Assembly (NCBI GenBank): GCA_040285745.1
Contig: JAUFOR010000008.1
Location: 1,240,001-1,304,000 of the forward strand
Source of the DNA: Barthelona sp. PCE
Lineage: Eukaryota; Metamonada: BaSk clade
Direction of reading: 5' to 3'
DNA: 64,000 nt
The notes under the pieces were generated by a model. The model saw only the letters and a program-made list of their open reading frames with translations, searched no databases and had not been told where the DNA came from. Positions 54,755 through 64,000 of the stretch are shown piece by piece; the first letter of the stretch is position 1; each line of letters begins with the position of its first letter. A program made the translations under genes and the position numbers.

Positions 54755-57187
54755 CTAATAATACTCAACGGAAGCTGTGGATGGTGAGAATGCAATGCGA
54801 AAAACATCAGCCTCACCTGGTTCATGTTCTGGCGGTACTATAAGCGGCGTTTCAACTCTGTTGGGCGATTTAATCTTGCTTCTCCATTGAGGGGCAATTC
54901 TAATCGAGAATTTGATTGAGAGATATATTAATAGACGCATTACAAAATAAATTATGCCCAAAAACACAACATTTATCCCAATATTGACGTTTCCGAATCC
55001 ATAGAAGTCAAGAACAGCATCTCCGTCAGTAAACGGACACTGATCGCCAACTAGCTCATCTGGTGTGCAAGTAAAAGCAAGCCCGGCGAATTCGTTGTCG
55101 AGAATGATCTCATACGAATATGTAAGGAAAGAGATATACCTTACCCACGATATAACGCCCAGTGGTCCTGTGGACTCTCCCCCAGCAGCTGAAGTAAAAA
55201 ATCCAGCATATAAGAAGAATAATGTCATTGTTAGAGGACCAAGGATCTGTGCCAGTAACATGTTGTTGGACACTGCTGCTATAAAGAAGCCCCATGATTC
55301 TGCGCACGCTACCGCGAAAAAAAGAGCCATATAAAAGATAAGAAAATGAGTAAAGCTAGGCTGAAAGCCAATAATCCAATACACAATCAGGGAGAACACC
55401 AACGGAAAGAACAGTTGGCCTATCATCCCAAGTAGTGTCTTTGCTAAGAAGTAAGAGAAAGGCGAAAAGAATTTCTCAAACAACTCTCTTCTTAAAACTT
55501 CTTTTTCAGCTTGAAAGCTGGATATAATCGCCTGCACGGGCGAGAAACTCACCAGAAGCAACAAAAAAAACAAAGACCCAAAACGAGTTGCTATTCCTCT
55601 CTGCGTGTTGGGTATTTGGAAGAAAGTAAATGCTGCTAACAACGCCATAACTATCATGAGCAGGAAGCGAGCAAAGAAGAACGACCGGTTGCGCGTGTAC
55701 ACCCTCCACTCACGGCTAAGAAGAGTGAACAGCTGTCGGGTAAACGGAACAGTTATATGAAAGGCTGTCTTGACTGGCTCGTTTGTCTCGTATCTCCTCT
55801 CGTGTTCGGCAGCCTCTTCCATGAACACAGCTCTTCCACTGCGACGGATCTTTGTCAGTGATTGGTCGGGTAGAACCAGCGGGTTACCCTCAGATGATGT
55901 AAGTGCCTCAATGAGTGCATCAGCGGGGTTCTTATTGTCAGCAATCGGGTACCCTTCCTCTGCGATTAGGTTCATGATGGAATCTACGGTACCGTACGCG
56001 ATTACACGACCACCAACAAGAACGACAATTTTGTCAAAGAGAGCGAGCGCCTCAGTCCGCGGTTGGTGTACTGAGAGCACTGTGGGGATGTGTTTAAGCG
56101 CATTGATGTTACGCACGAGCTGCAGTACGGCCTTTGCATTTGACGCATCCAACCCAGTTGTTATTTCGTCGCCTAAAAATAACATGGAACTGCTCAATAG
56201 CTTGAACCCGATATGGACCCTCTTCAGCTCACCTCCTGAAAGCGACACGATGTGGCTCTTCCTCCTATGCCATAATCCCAGCTCTCTGATAAAATAGTCA
56301 GCCAAATTCTCCGCTTGATCCATCGTAAGTCGCAAACGAAGATATGCTGTAAACCGTATGGCTTCCTCAACAGTAAGTGCTCCGTTAATGACGTCTGCTT
56401 GTGGGAGATACGAAATAAGGCCGCTCAAGGAGTAAACACTATTTATATGCATACCATCTGCATAGTAACTTCCGGATAACTCCCCCGACTCTATTCTCCC
56501 AGAAAGCTTATCTAAAAGAGTGCTTTTTGATGATCCTGAGATACCCATGATACCCAACACTTCACCTGGCAGTGTTTTTAAAAAAATCGATCTCAACAGT
56601 TGGACCCCGTGACGCCTTCTTGTAGCATAACTAAGGTCACGTACAAATATGTCAATATGACCTTGTGTCTCAAACGCCAATCTCCTTAAAATTCCACTTC
56701 GAATAACCTCCTCAAAGTATAAATGTTTGCTTTCCAGATCATTCACAACGCTTTCTATCCCTGTTTCGGGTGGAACGGCCATAAAATACATGTGTTGGTC
56801 TGTTTCTACTAACTGAAACCCGTTGTTGAGGTCAAGCACGAACTCCCTGTGTGTTTTAAATACAAACAGCTCTGTACAATCCACATCCACTCCTATCTCA
56901 TGCATGTATGGAGTCAAGGCGGCTGGACTTTGCTCAAATTCATCCAAGAATGATGAATCATGAATCTGAAATTTCTGTGTAACAACACCTTCTGACTCAA
57001 AATCCTCGCGTAAAAGTTCCACGGAGTCATTTTGAACGACAACAAAAACAAAAAAACCTCCTCCTGAAAAGAAACGATAATCTGGCAAGTCTACATAATA
57101 TTGTGTCACCATAATCTCATTTTTAACCCCGTAAACACTAGCTATTCGCATATAGCTACGAATGTTAAGTCTCAAAACCCTCTCCAT
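54755..57187 (-). CDS. ABCG-type half transporter with long N-terminal extension
   Basis: 810 aa in reverse order typical of ABCG: nucleotide-binding domain (~185-430) then six TM segments (~500-780). Walker A is G-I-S-G-S-S-K-S-T (~212-220), with Ser where G-x-x-G-x-G-K-S/T has its third Gly. The signature is L-S-G-G-E-L-K-R (~316), Walker B L-F-L-G-D-E (~333), and the H-loop S-V-H-Q-P-R. It should export lipids or hydrophobic compounds as a dimer. The first ~180 residues are an unrecognised strand-rich domain not usual in ABCG proteins. The stop lies 10 bp from that of the RECQL4-like gene. Confidence 0.88.
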   Translation of the reverse strand: MERVLRLNIRSYMRIASVYGVKNEIMVTQYYVDLPDYRFFSGGGFFVFVVVQNDSVELLREDFESEGVVTQKFQIHDSSFLDEFEQSPAALTPYMHEIGVDVDCTELFVFKTHREFVLDLNNGFQLVETDQHMYFMAVPPETGIESVVNDLESKHLYFEEVIRSGILRRLAFETQGHIDIFVRDLSYATRRRHGVQLLRSIFLKTLPGEVLGIMGISGSSKSTLLDKLSGRIESGELSGSYYADGMHINSVYSLSGLISYLPQADVINGALTVEEAIRFTAYLRLRLTMDQAENLADYFIRELGLWHRRKSHIVSLSGGELKRVHIGFKLLSSSMLFLGDEITTGLDASNAKAVLQLVRNINALKHIPTVLSVHQPRTEALALFDKIVVLVGGRVIAYGTVDSIMNLIAEEGYPIADNKNPADALIEALTSSEGNPLVLPDQSLTKIRRSGRAVFMEEAAEHERRYETNEPVKTAFHITVPFTRQLFTLLSREWRVYTRNRSFFFARFLLMIVMALLAAFTFFQIPNTQRGIATRFGSLFFLLLLVSFSPVQAIISSFQAEKEVLRRELFEKFFSPFSYFLAKTLLGMIGQLFFPLVFSLIVYWIIGFQPSFTHFLIFYMALFFAVACAESWGFFIAAVSNNMLLAQILGPLTMTLFFLYAGFFTSAAGGESTGPLGVISWVRYISFLTYSYEIILDNEFAGLAFTCTPDELVGDQCPFTDGDAVLDFYGFGNVNIGINVVFLGIIYFVMRLLIYLSIKFSIRIAPQWRSKIKSPNRVETPLIVPPEHEPGEADVFRIAFSPSTASVEYY

Positions 57188-57245
57188 ATTGCAATAGGGA
57201 TGTTTTTCTATTTACAACTATTTCAGCCAGGTCAGATCAACGCGC

Positions 57246-59180
57246 ATGATTGACTCCGATTCAGATGGGATGGAGACGACCCTGATGCACACAGAACTTC
57301 ACTTTAATCAATTCGGGCCTAACAACAGCGATGATGATAACACTATGATGGATATGACACTTCCTATGATGGCCATACCACAGCAGTCAAAGCAGAATGT
57401 TGCGACCATGAGTCGGCGGAAATCAAAAAAGCACAAAAACGTGAGTATTGATGAGGATGATGATACTACGATGATGGATGTAACCGCGCTTAATACACAT
57501 ATGATAACGGCCCCCAACATGGTCCATGCGATGCCTGGGAGTCGCCAAACAGAAAAAAGTGAGGTTTTTAATGATTCTAGTGATTTGATTGATGACAGCA
57601 TCATGGATGAGACAGAAATGGATATCACCATCGTAGGGTCCTCCCCAGAGCCCTCACCCGTCAAAAAAACAACTCCCATGGAGATGACTGCCATAGAACC
57701 AGAGCAAAAGCCAGAGCCAAAGGTTGAAGCAAGTTTGGGTGGCTTTAGTTTAGATGACATGCTTAACAACATTAAGTCACAAATAACAACCGACCTGGAG
57801 CACCGCGATGCGCAGCTTGAGAGCATCGGTCAATTTGAATCATTTGCGGAGTACATTACAAATCAGAATCTTCTAAGCGATGTGACAAAGGGTCAGCCGC
57901 GGCTTATCACAGTGACTGGTGAGGAAATCGACGACAAGCACAGCGCTTCCCATATTGAGACTGCGCTGCTTCTAAGCATGCAGTGTATGAAACAGGGAAC
58001 CACTGATGCGCTCACTGATCTAAAGGGGAGCGCTGACCCAGCCGTCGCAAGCACATACACACCCAAAATGCACCCGTTGTTTAAGCAGAGCGCACCACAA
58101 CGGCTTCAAACTGAGAAGGTAATCCAGAACAAAGCAGCAAAGTATTTCAGGGAACATATGAGCGAGCTCGAGCTTGAGTACGCCACACACATACACAAGG
58201 CGGTTGTTGAGGAAACAGATATGATCAGCGATAGGATGAAAAGCATTGCTCAGTCGAAAGAGCGTATTGAGAACCTAACAGTTCGGGTTGGAGCACATAT
58301 TGATGCGGTCCAGGGTGAGAATGATAAGAAAAGAGATGAACAGAGGGATCTGTTTGCCGAACGCAATCGACTTGAAACAGTATTGGCACAAAAGGCTAGA
58401 AATTTAGATTTACTCATGCAACAATTAAAGAAAAAAGCACCTACTAAGAAAACAAATGTTTGGAGCAAGATGGAAGAGGAACTGAAGGCGGAATTGTCAA
58501 AAATTCAGGAAAAACGTGGTCTATCTTTTAAGGAGGTCACGGAGGATGTAATGTATATCAATGTGCGGCCTCTTATATCCCTCCGCCTTGAAATACTGCC
58601 AGAAACCATGCAAACGAAAGAACTAGGCTTCTCTGTGGGATTCAACCCCTTTCCTGAAAATCGAAACTTTCACCAGGAAGAGCTTGACGTTATACAGGCT
58701 CTATACGAGCAGTACATTGGGCTCATCGATGCTGGGGACCAGATTTCTTGCACAATGAGTGATGTGAGCGAGTGGTTAAGAAGAATCGAGGATTATCGCA
58801 TTCAACTCATAAAGGGAATGGAATTTGTTCTTCTAATCATGCGAAGGACGCTGTTTTCGTTGGATCTGGAAATAGAGAGAGCAGCAGGTCAAGATACTAC
58901 CATTTTTATCGTTATTGACTTGTTTATTGGAAAAATTGCTTACAGCGTCACCGAAAATGCGTTCAGTATATGTAGTGGATTTGAGGCCTGTTATGCCGAC
59001 GTCAACCAAGTTCTTTTGGAAAGTGAAGATAAGATGCAGTTATCCTTAGAAGAAGTACTCACTGAGACTTTCCAGGATAATGTATATACAATGTTGAAAG
59101 AAGTGTATCGGGTTATAGAAATGGAGTATACAGACGTTTTTGATCCTCAGGATAGTTGCATTTTGTATTATTTCGAATAA
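57246..59180 (+). CDS. KNL1: KNL1/Spc105-like kinetochore scaffold
   Basis: 644 aa. Four MELT-type motifs occur early: M-D-M-T (35-38), M-D-V-T (77-80), M-D-I-T (125-128) and M-E-M-T (145-148), each in acidic surroundings. When phosphorylated by MPS1 such motifs recruit BUB3-BUB1. A basic K-K-H-K-N-V-S-I near residue 62-68 sits where PP1-docking R-V-S-F motifs occur but lacks the final Phe. A helical region follows (Spc7-like, ~290-430 coiled coil). The C-terminal ~180 residues read as an RWD domain that would bind MIS12. It is short compared with animal KNL1 and near a minimal Spc105. Confidence 0.75.
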   Translation: MIDSDSDGMETTLMHTELHFNQFGPNNSDDDNTMMDMTLPMMAIPQQSKQNVATMSRRKSKKHKNVSIDEDDDTTMMDVTALNTHMITAPNMVHAMPGSRQTEKSEVFNDSSDLIDDSIMDETEMDITIVGSSPEPSPVKKTTPMEMTAIEPEQKPEPKVEASLGGFSLDDMLNNIKSQITTDLEHRDAQLESIGQFESFAEYITNQNLLSDVTKGQPRLITVTGEEIDDKHSASHIETALLLSMQCMKQGTTDALTDLKGSADPAVASTYTPKMHPLFKQSAPQRLQTEKVIQNKAAKYFREHMSELELEYATHIHKAVVEETDMISDRMKSIAQSKERIENLTVRVGAHIDAVQGENDKKRDEQRDLFAERNRLETVLAQKARNLDLLMQQLKKKAPTKKTNVWSKMEEELKAELSKIQEKRGLSFKEVTEDVMYINVRPLISLRLEILPETMQTKELGFSVGFNPFPENRNFHQEELDVIQALYEQYIGLIDAGDQISCTMSDVSEWLRRIEDYRIQLIKGMEFVLLIMRRTLFSLDLEIERAAGQDTTIFIVIDLFIGKIAYSVTENAFSICSGFEACYADVNQVLLESEDKMQLSLEEVLTETFQDNVYTMLKEVYRVIEMEYTDVFDPQDSCILYYFE

Positions 59181-59181
59181 A
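59176..59181 (+). terminator. poly(A) signal AATAAA overlapping the KNL1 stop
   Basis: The TAA stop lies inside AATAAA. Confidence 0.5.
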
Positions 59182-59220
59182 TAGTGTTGTTTTCATTTTA
59201 TTTCTCCATTTCTGTAATTT

Positions 59221-61431
59221 ATGCGTTCTTCTCACGTGTTTGGGTCATTATCCGACGAAGCTGCGGCGAGAACGCTTCAGGTGCTTAAAAAAAAGGATGC
59301 AGACATTGAAAAGTTACAAGAACTTGTCGAAACCCTTACTTTGAAGATTAAGCAGGAGGGGCACAGCCACATGATCGGGATTGAGGCCATTGAGGATGAG
59401 AAAATGGCTGAACTTGATGAACTGCGCACTGCGCACAAGTATGAAATTGAACAGCTAAAGAATCAATTGGAAGATGCTGGAGTGGCGAAACGTGGTATGG
59501 AAGATGAACACGCCCGTATTGTTGAACAAAGCCAAAAAGCCATTAAGGAAGTTGAAGTTTCTCTTAAAGAGATGGTTGGACAATATAACGAGCTGGAATC
59601 CGTCCACAGGACTGCTCGTGAGACTGTTATCCGTTACGAGGAGAGACTTCGCTCAGAACATAATACAAGGAAATCTCTAGAGAAATTGGTTGAGCATCAG
59701 CAGGAAGAGCTTGACCGAATCAAGCAATTGAATTCACATCAGATTGAACAGCGAGATGCGTCTATAGATGCGCTGAATAAGGAGTTAAAGGAGAATAATG
59801 AGGAGATTCATGAGTTGAAAAAAGTAGTCATGAATGCAGAGGCAACAGAACTTCTTTTGAACGATAAAATCCACACATTGGAGGTGGCCAGCGCCCAACG
59901 TGAGTCCCAGAAGGAGATCGCAGTGTCTGAAAACGTTGAAAGAATCGCTCAACTCCAAGCCGAAGTCTTGAATGCTAAATCCCATTTCCATGCGTTAAAG
60001 TCAGTTTACAATCAGGAACGACTAGAGATATCCGAGCAACTGCAGGAGTATGCCAAAAAGAGCAAGCCTAAACCGCGTAAAAGAAAGAAAGGTGCAAAGA
60101 AGAAAAAACCATCCGCGGCACCTTTGCCTGTTCTTTTATCGGACCATGAAATGCAGCAAAGACTGCTCAAGAAGGAGGTACAGCTCCTGCGTCAGCGCCT
60201 TCTTGACGTTAGGGCAATATTTGGAGATAACCCCACTCGATTAGTAGAGCTCATCAGGCTGCAGACAGCCACGTTCAATTTTGATGATGTCGCTGAACAT
60301 GCTCGCATATCAGTAGTTGCTGAGAACTGGCGCAGTCGTTGCGAGTTACTTGAGAGAGAGATTTCGGACCTGACTGCACAAGTAGAAAAGCTCAGTCAAA
60401 CAAAGGCGAGCGACGTTGAATCTATGCGTATTGAGAGCAAGAGCGTTATGAGGGAGTCGAACGAGAGGTTGCAGAAGGCAATTGCAAAGGCTGCGCGCCT
60501 GGAGAGCGATTTAGAGAATATGCGTTTTGAGTTGAACAGGGTTAAGGAGGAGAGCACTCGTCAGAGATCTATTCTGAAGAACTATAAAACGCAGATCAAG
60601 GCTTTAGAAAGCGAGGTGTCAAGCCTCAATGCTAAAAACGTAACACTTGAAGCCCAGTCACTTTCTGCAAAGCCTGTTTTAGGTCAACTGCAACAGGAAC
60701 TGGATCAACGTCGTTCTGAAATCGATAAATTGAAGAGTGCTGTACACCGCCACCGCATCCGTGCTGAGTCCAACGAAAAGAAGTGTGAGGGTCTTCAAGC
60801 TTCGATCAAGGAAAAGGAAACTACCGCACAACGAACAGAAAAGAAAAACAACAGTCTCATCCATCAGCTAAGAAGGAATATTAAAGAGCATCAATTGGAA
60901 ATCATGGAGTTGAAGAGTGATACGAGCAGATATGACGAACTTACAAGCATTATTTCTGTTAACAAGACGAAATATGAGGACAAGCTCAAAAAATATAAGG
61001 CAGAGATTTCAACTCTTAAAACTGCATTGGATACTGCAAACAGAGAGATTTTGCTGTTTAAGGAAAACGAAGAAGAAGAGGAAAGTGTTGATTATGAAGC
61101 AATTGGCAATCAAATTTCATTACTGTTAAACTCCCTGTTAAAGCTTGTTAACGGGTTCTGGCACTTTGCAAACACACAACCCAGCCTAATCATGGATGAA
61201 TACTCGATACCAGACGATCTGGAGCTCAGCAACGATGATATCGCGGCTGTCACCAACGTCTACAATGCACAACTCGATGCGTTCATGCGTCAGCTGGAAT
61301 CGGTTAACAGGATGTGTATGCAGCTTGATGATGCCGATTCTCTGCACTCTGCAATGAGCTCAATATCGAAGTCGATGGAAATGTACGCATTATTACAAAG
61401 CGAAGTTATCTCAGTACTTAGTGAGAAATAG
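59221..61431 (+). CDS. coiled-coil protein, 736 aa, with a basic insert
   Basis: An ATG-started frame 40 bp after KNL1. Nearly all residues up to ~620 are heptad coiled coil, broken at about 280-300 by a strongly basic K-P-R-K-R-K-K-G-A-K-K-K-K segment that could be a nuclear signal or microtubule/DNA contact. The last ~110 residues are less charged and probably form a helical bundle (L-L-N-S-L-L-K-L-V-N-G-F-W-H-F). No motor or named domain. A centrosomal, flagellar or kinetochore role is possible; co-orientation with KNL1 is only suggestive. Confidence 0.8.
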   Translation: MRSSHVFGSLSDEAAARTLQVLKKKDADIEKLQELVETLTLKIKQEGHSHMIGIEAIEDEKMAELDELRTAHKYEIEQLKNQLEDAGVAKRGMEDEHARIVEQSQKAIKEVEVSLKEMVGQYNELESVHRTARETVIRYEERLRSEHNTRKSLEKLVEHQQEELDRIKQLNSHQIEQRDASIDALNKELKENNEEIHELKKVVMNAEATELLLNDKIHTLEVASAQRESQKEIAVSENVERIAQLQAEVLNAKSHFHALKSVYNQERLEISEQLQEYAKKSKPKPRKRKKGAKKKKPSAAPLPVLLSDHEMQQRLLKKEVQLLRQRLLDVRAIFGDNPTRLVELIRLQTATFNFDDVAEHARISVVAENWRSRCELLEREISDLTAQVEKLSQTKASDVESMRIESKSVMRESNERLQKAIAKAARLESDLENMRFELNRVKEESTRQRSILKNYKTQIKALESEVSSLNAKNVTLEAQSLSAKPVLGQLQQELDQRRSEIDKLKSAVHRHRIRAESNEKKCEGLQASIKEKETTAQRTEKKNNSLIHQLRRNIKEHQLEIMELKSDTSRYDELTSIISVNKTKYEDKLKKYKAEISTLKTALDTANREILLFKENEEEEESVDYEAIGNQISLLLNSLLKLVNGFWHFANTQPSLIMDEYSIPDDLELSNDDIAAVTNVYNAQLDAFMRQLESVNRMCMQLDDADSLHSAMSSISKSMEMYALLQSEVISVLSEK

Positions 61432-61454
61432 AAGACACTATCAACTATTAACAA

Positions 61455-64000
61455 CTATTTACTACCGAATTGGACCTTAGAAATCATAAATTCATCGTCT
61501 TCTTCATCGGAACTAAAAACAAAAATCTCCTTCTTATTTGTATTCTTTAGCATTGCAGGTGCAACCGATCCAATCGGCAATGTCACCTCTGTGCTGTCTT
61601 CATCCGAAAACACTAGGTCATTCAATGTTTTCTTTGTTTTTGGATTCTGTTGATGATTAAAACCCCATACAATACTGGGTTTAGGTGTGTGATGCAATAC
61701 TCTTGGAATGTTTGGTTTCTTTGTGTGTGACGCATGCGATGGTCTTGACTGCGATATCATGCTACTTGAGTCATCGCTGAATATCTCCTCTGTTCTGATC
61801 GCTGCACTACCTAATATACGGCTGTTCTTCGCATTGCTTTCGTTTATCCTATCAATAAACCGCTGTACATCACGCCTCCCATTCATTGATGGGTTCATGG
61901 TGAGCTCCTTCATCAACTTAAAAACGTGTTTCATATTTGGATGATCCTCTCTCCGCAAACAGAACTTATTCTTCACAGCGGTCTTGAAATCGAGGATATT
62001 GGCTTTCAAACAGCGGAAGAAGAAACCTTGATTTAGGCTATCCTTTCTTCCAGTACATAACTGATGAAAGGCTGAAGCGGTGAGTTTGGCGATTTCCATG
62101 AGGTGTTGTGTTTCGCTAGAATCATCCATAAGCATGGCTTGAGACGAATCAACCGTCCACCTGACCATCCACGGTTCTCTTGATTCGAGGAAACGGTCGC
62201 ACTCCGCTCCGGGTATGAACCTGATAATGGGGTACTGTCCGCTGACGTCAACGACGGGTTCAACGACGTTCTTGTAGAGCGCAAGTACAAGACACGAGTA
62301 TATCTTGGCGGCCTTCATCCTTGAACCCTTGTTGTAACAATTCAGCGCTGAAAGATTCAGGTTACGTATCTTTTTTGCACGAGAGCCTCTCAAAACATCA
62401 GGGAGGATACTTCTCCCAATACCTTTCTCGCCTGCACGTGTGTACTCGCATATCTCCTTCACAGCCTGAGCAACCAATGCAATATCGTCTCGAATGTCAA
62501 CAGTGTCATAATGCGCAACCTTACAAGCAGCGCATGTTCCATTACATTGCTCAACAGAAAAATCGTCCTCGTTCATGAGTGCAAGAAGCTGTTTTCGATG
62601 ACACTCCGTCGAGTTCAAGCACAAGTTGGCCATTCTCAGCAATTTAAACATGACCCTCATCTTATGATCCTTTGATTCCATCGTCTGTGACTCACTGGGG
62701 CGCATAATAAGCCGCAGCGTATCAAAACAGTCTTGAGGCTGGAATAAAACTATAGACTCGGCAGGCTGTCGATCTCGGCCTGCACGACCACTCTCCTGCA
62801 AAAAATGCTCAACACTCTTCGGAATATACGTATGTATAACACCGCGTACGTCTGCCTTGTCGACACCCATGCCGAAAGCGACTGTAGCAACGATAACATT
62901 GATCTCATCGGTCTTCCACTGCTTCTCAACCATCTGGCGCATATCGGGCTCCAACCCTGCATGATAATACGCAACCTTATGTCCCTCTAGGCGTGCATAG
63001 ATATCCTCAGCAGTTGCTCTCTTCAGAACATAAACAATAACTGATTGGTTGCGGAAACGCGAGGAAAGCAAGCGGCGCAACATGGATACGAGGTCATCCT
63101 TTGAAGTACATTGGATGAATTTGTAAGATATGTTAGGTCGATTGAGTGATTGTTTAACAACAAACGGGTCTGCCATGTCCAAAATGCCAATGATCTCCGA
63201 AATGACGGCCTTGGAAGCTGTTGCTGTACATGCAGTGACTGGGACGTTGGGAAATCTCTCTCTGAGTGTGCTTAAGTTCTTGTACGCAACTCTAAAGTCA
63301 TGGCCCCATTGCGAAATACAGTGCGCCTCATCAACAACGAACCTTGCAACGCGCCCAGCTTTCACAGCCTCCTCAAGTGCGACCTGGAAGTCCTGAGACC
63401 GATCAAACATTTCAGGTGAACAGTACAGCAGATCGAGCTTCACTGATGGGTTTCGAAACATGCGTAGCACTTCCATGTGTCTTTGTGGGTCCGTCATCAT
63501 GGATACAAGCCGTTCTGCGCGAACGTTGTTCTCCTTCAGCGCCTCTATTTGGTCGTTCATGAGCGCAATAAGAGGGGAAAAGACAACCGTAACGTTGGTT
63601 TGGATGACTGCAGGGAGTTGGAACGTTAGCGACTTACCTGCTCCAGTTGGGAACAAAATAAACACGTCTAAGTTCCGCAAAACCGCCTGTATAACCTTCT
63701 CCTGGTCCGGTCGAAATGATACATTTCCGAAAACAGTCGTGTTTGTATATCGTATCTCATCTGTGAAAATATCATCAAATGCCTTGTGCTGTGATACGTT
63801 AACCAGGTTTTTTATGTTGATCTTTGGCCTGCGCGCCTCAATTGACTGCACTTCACCTATCAATTGAGTAACATGATCCTGAAAACTACGCAGCTTATAA
63901 CAAATGTCCTTAGTCAGGTGAAATGTCCTGTGATCAATATTCATGACATCGTCAGAGCTTAGTGTATGGAAGACTGATGACGATATTTGCTGTTGAAGTG
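61455..64000 (-). CDS. BLM/Sgs1-type RecQ helicase, 5' end outside the window
   Basis: The frame stays open upstream of the first Met at 63944 to the right edge with sensible residues, so the N-terminus is missing. Numbering from that Met: helicase motifs F-P-T-G-A-G-K-S (~100), D-E-A-H-C-I-S-Q-W-G-H-D-F (~208), Q-E-S-G-R-A-G-R-D (motif VI). An RQC zinc site follows (E-C-H-R-K-Q-L-L ... C-N-G-T-C-A-A-C) and a helical winged-helix-like part. The tail is Ser/acidic with F-S-D-E-D-S-T and F-S-S-D-E-E-D. No HRDC was recognised. BLM-type helicases dissolve recombination intermediates with Top3. Confidence 0.9.
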   Translation of the reverse strand, partial: LQQQISSSVFHTLSSDDVMNIDHRTFHLTKDICYKLRSFQDHVTQLIGEVQSIEARRPKINIKNLVNVSQHKAFDDIFTDEIRYTNTTVFGNVSFRPDQEKVIQAVLRNLDVFILFPTGAGKSLTFQLPAVIQTNVTVVFSPLIALMNDQIEALKENNVRAERLVSMMTDPQRHMEVLRMFRNPSVKLDLLYCSPEMFDRSQDFQVALEEAVKAGRVARFVVDEAHCISQWGHDFRVAYKNLSTLRERFPNVPVTACTATASKAVISEIIGILDMADPFVVKQSLNRPNISYKFIQCTSKDDLVSMLRRLLSSRFRNQSVIVYVLKRATAEDIYARLEGHKVAYYHAGLEPDMRQMVEKQWKTDEINVIVATVAFGMGVDKADVRGVIHTYIPKSVEHFLQESGRAGRDRQPAESIVLFQPQDCFDTLRLIMRPSESQTMESKDHKMRVMFKLLRMANLCLNSTECHRKQLLALMNEDDFSVEQCNGTCAACKVAHYDTVDIRDDIALVAQAVKEICEYTRAGEKGIGRSILPDVLRGSRAKKIRNLNLSALNCYNKGSRMKAAKIYSCLVLALYKNVVEPVVDVSGQYPIIRFIPGAECDRFLESREPWMVRWTVDSSQAMLMDDSSETQHLMEIAKLTASAFHQLCTGRKDSLNQGFFFRCLKANILDFKTAVKNKFCLRREDHPNMKHVFKLMKELTMNPSMNGRRDVQRFIDRINESNAKNSRILGSAAIRTEEIFSDDSSSMISQSRPSHASHTKKPNIPRVLHHTPKPSIVWGFNHQQNPKTKKTLNDLVFSDEDSTEVTLPIGSVAPAMLKNTNKKEIFVFSSDEEDDEFMISKVQFGSK

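Overview
The window is nuclear DNA of a compact, intron-poor eukaryote, almost certainly a flagellated protist. It carries eukaryote-only genes: the CCT theta chaperonin, condensin CAP-H, a KNL1-like kinetochore scaffold, casein kinase 2 beta, RRP12, SGF29, HSBP1, TCTP, Rce1, ABCG and LMBR1 proteins, and a CCDC113-like axonemal protein. About 35 genes lie on both strands with intergenic gaps mostly of 10-300 bp. Only three spliceosomal introns (46, 78 and 116 nt) were found. All start GTATG, and a TAAC branch-like element sits a few bases from the 3' AG. Many genes carry AATAAA or AGTAAA(Y) at or just after the stop codon. Fused branch/acceptor sites and an AGTRAAY-like poly(A) signal are known from Giardia-type metamonads. 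A mitochondrial-type Cpn60 with a short basic presequence suggests a mitochondrion or relict organelle. I infer a fornicate-like metamonad; this is not proven.

Layout. 1-8 kb: the tail of an unknown gene, a 1430-aa coiled-coil protein, a GPR180/GOST-like 7TM protein, a double-C2 protein and a spliced Arl-type GTPase with an unusual Cys cluster. 8.4-16 kb: a large inverted repeat with 2230-bp arms, each holding an identical adenylosuccinate synthetase gene. Its 3.2-kb loop contains an orphan gene and a decayed repeat (copy A). 16-25 kb: condensin CAP-H, several orphan genes, a Tudor-knot protein and CCDC113. 25-38 kb: CCT8, Rce1, RRP12, an AUP1-like acyltransferase, a cold-shock-domain protein, an FxP-repeat protein and CK2 beta.

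38.4-45.3 kb is the accessory-looking part. Two large, AT-rich, tandem, distantly related genes share an E-L-C-D-I ... L-H-(M)V-K core resembling the nuclease-like motif of the bacterial TIGR04141/DUF6119 proteins. They are followed by TCTP and by the second decayed repeat (copy B), which has a chain of short hairpins. 45.5-64 kb: an apparently catalytically dead signal-peptide-peptidase-like protein, SGF29, a ZIP zinc transporter, HSBP1, Cpn60, LMBRD1-like, a RECQL4/Sld2-like helicase, an ABCG transporter, a KNL1-like protein with four MELT-type motifs, a coiled-coil protein, and a BLM-type RecQ helicase cut by the right edge.

No tRNA, rRNA, CRISPR array or intact transposon was recognised. 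All family names come from reading sequences and motifs by eye, without database searches.
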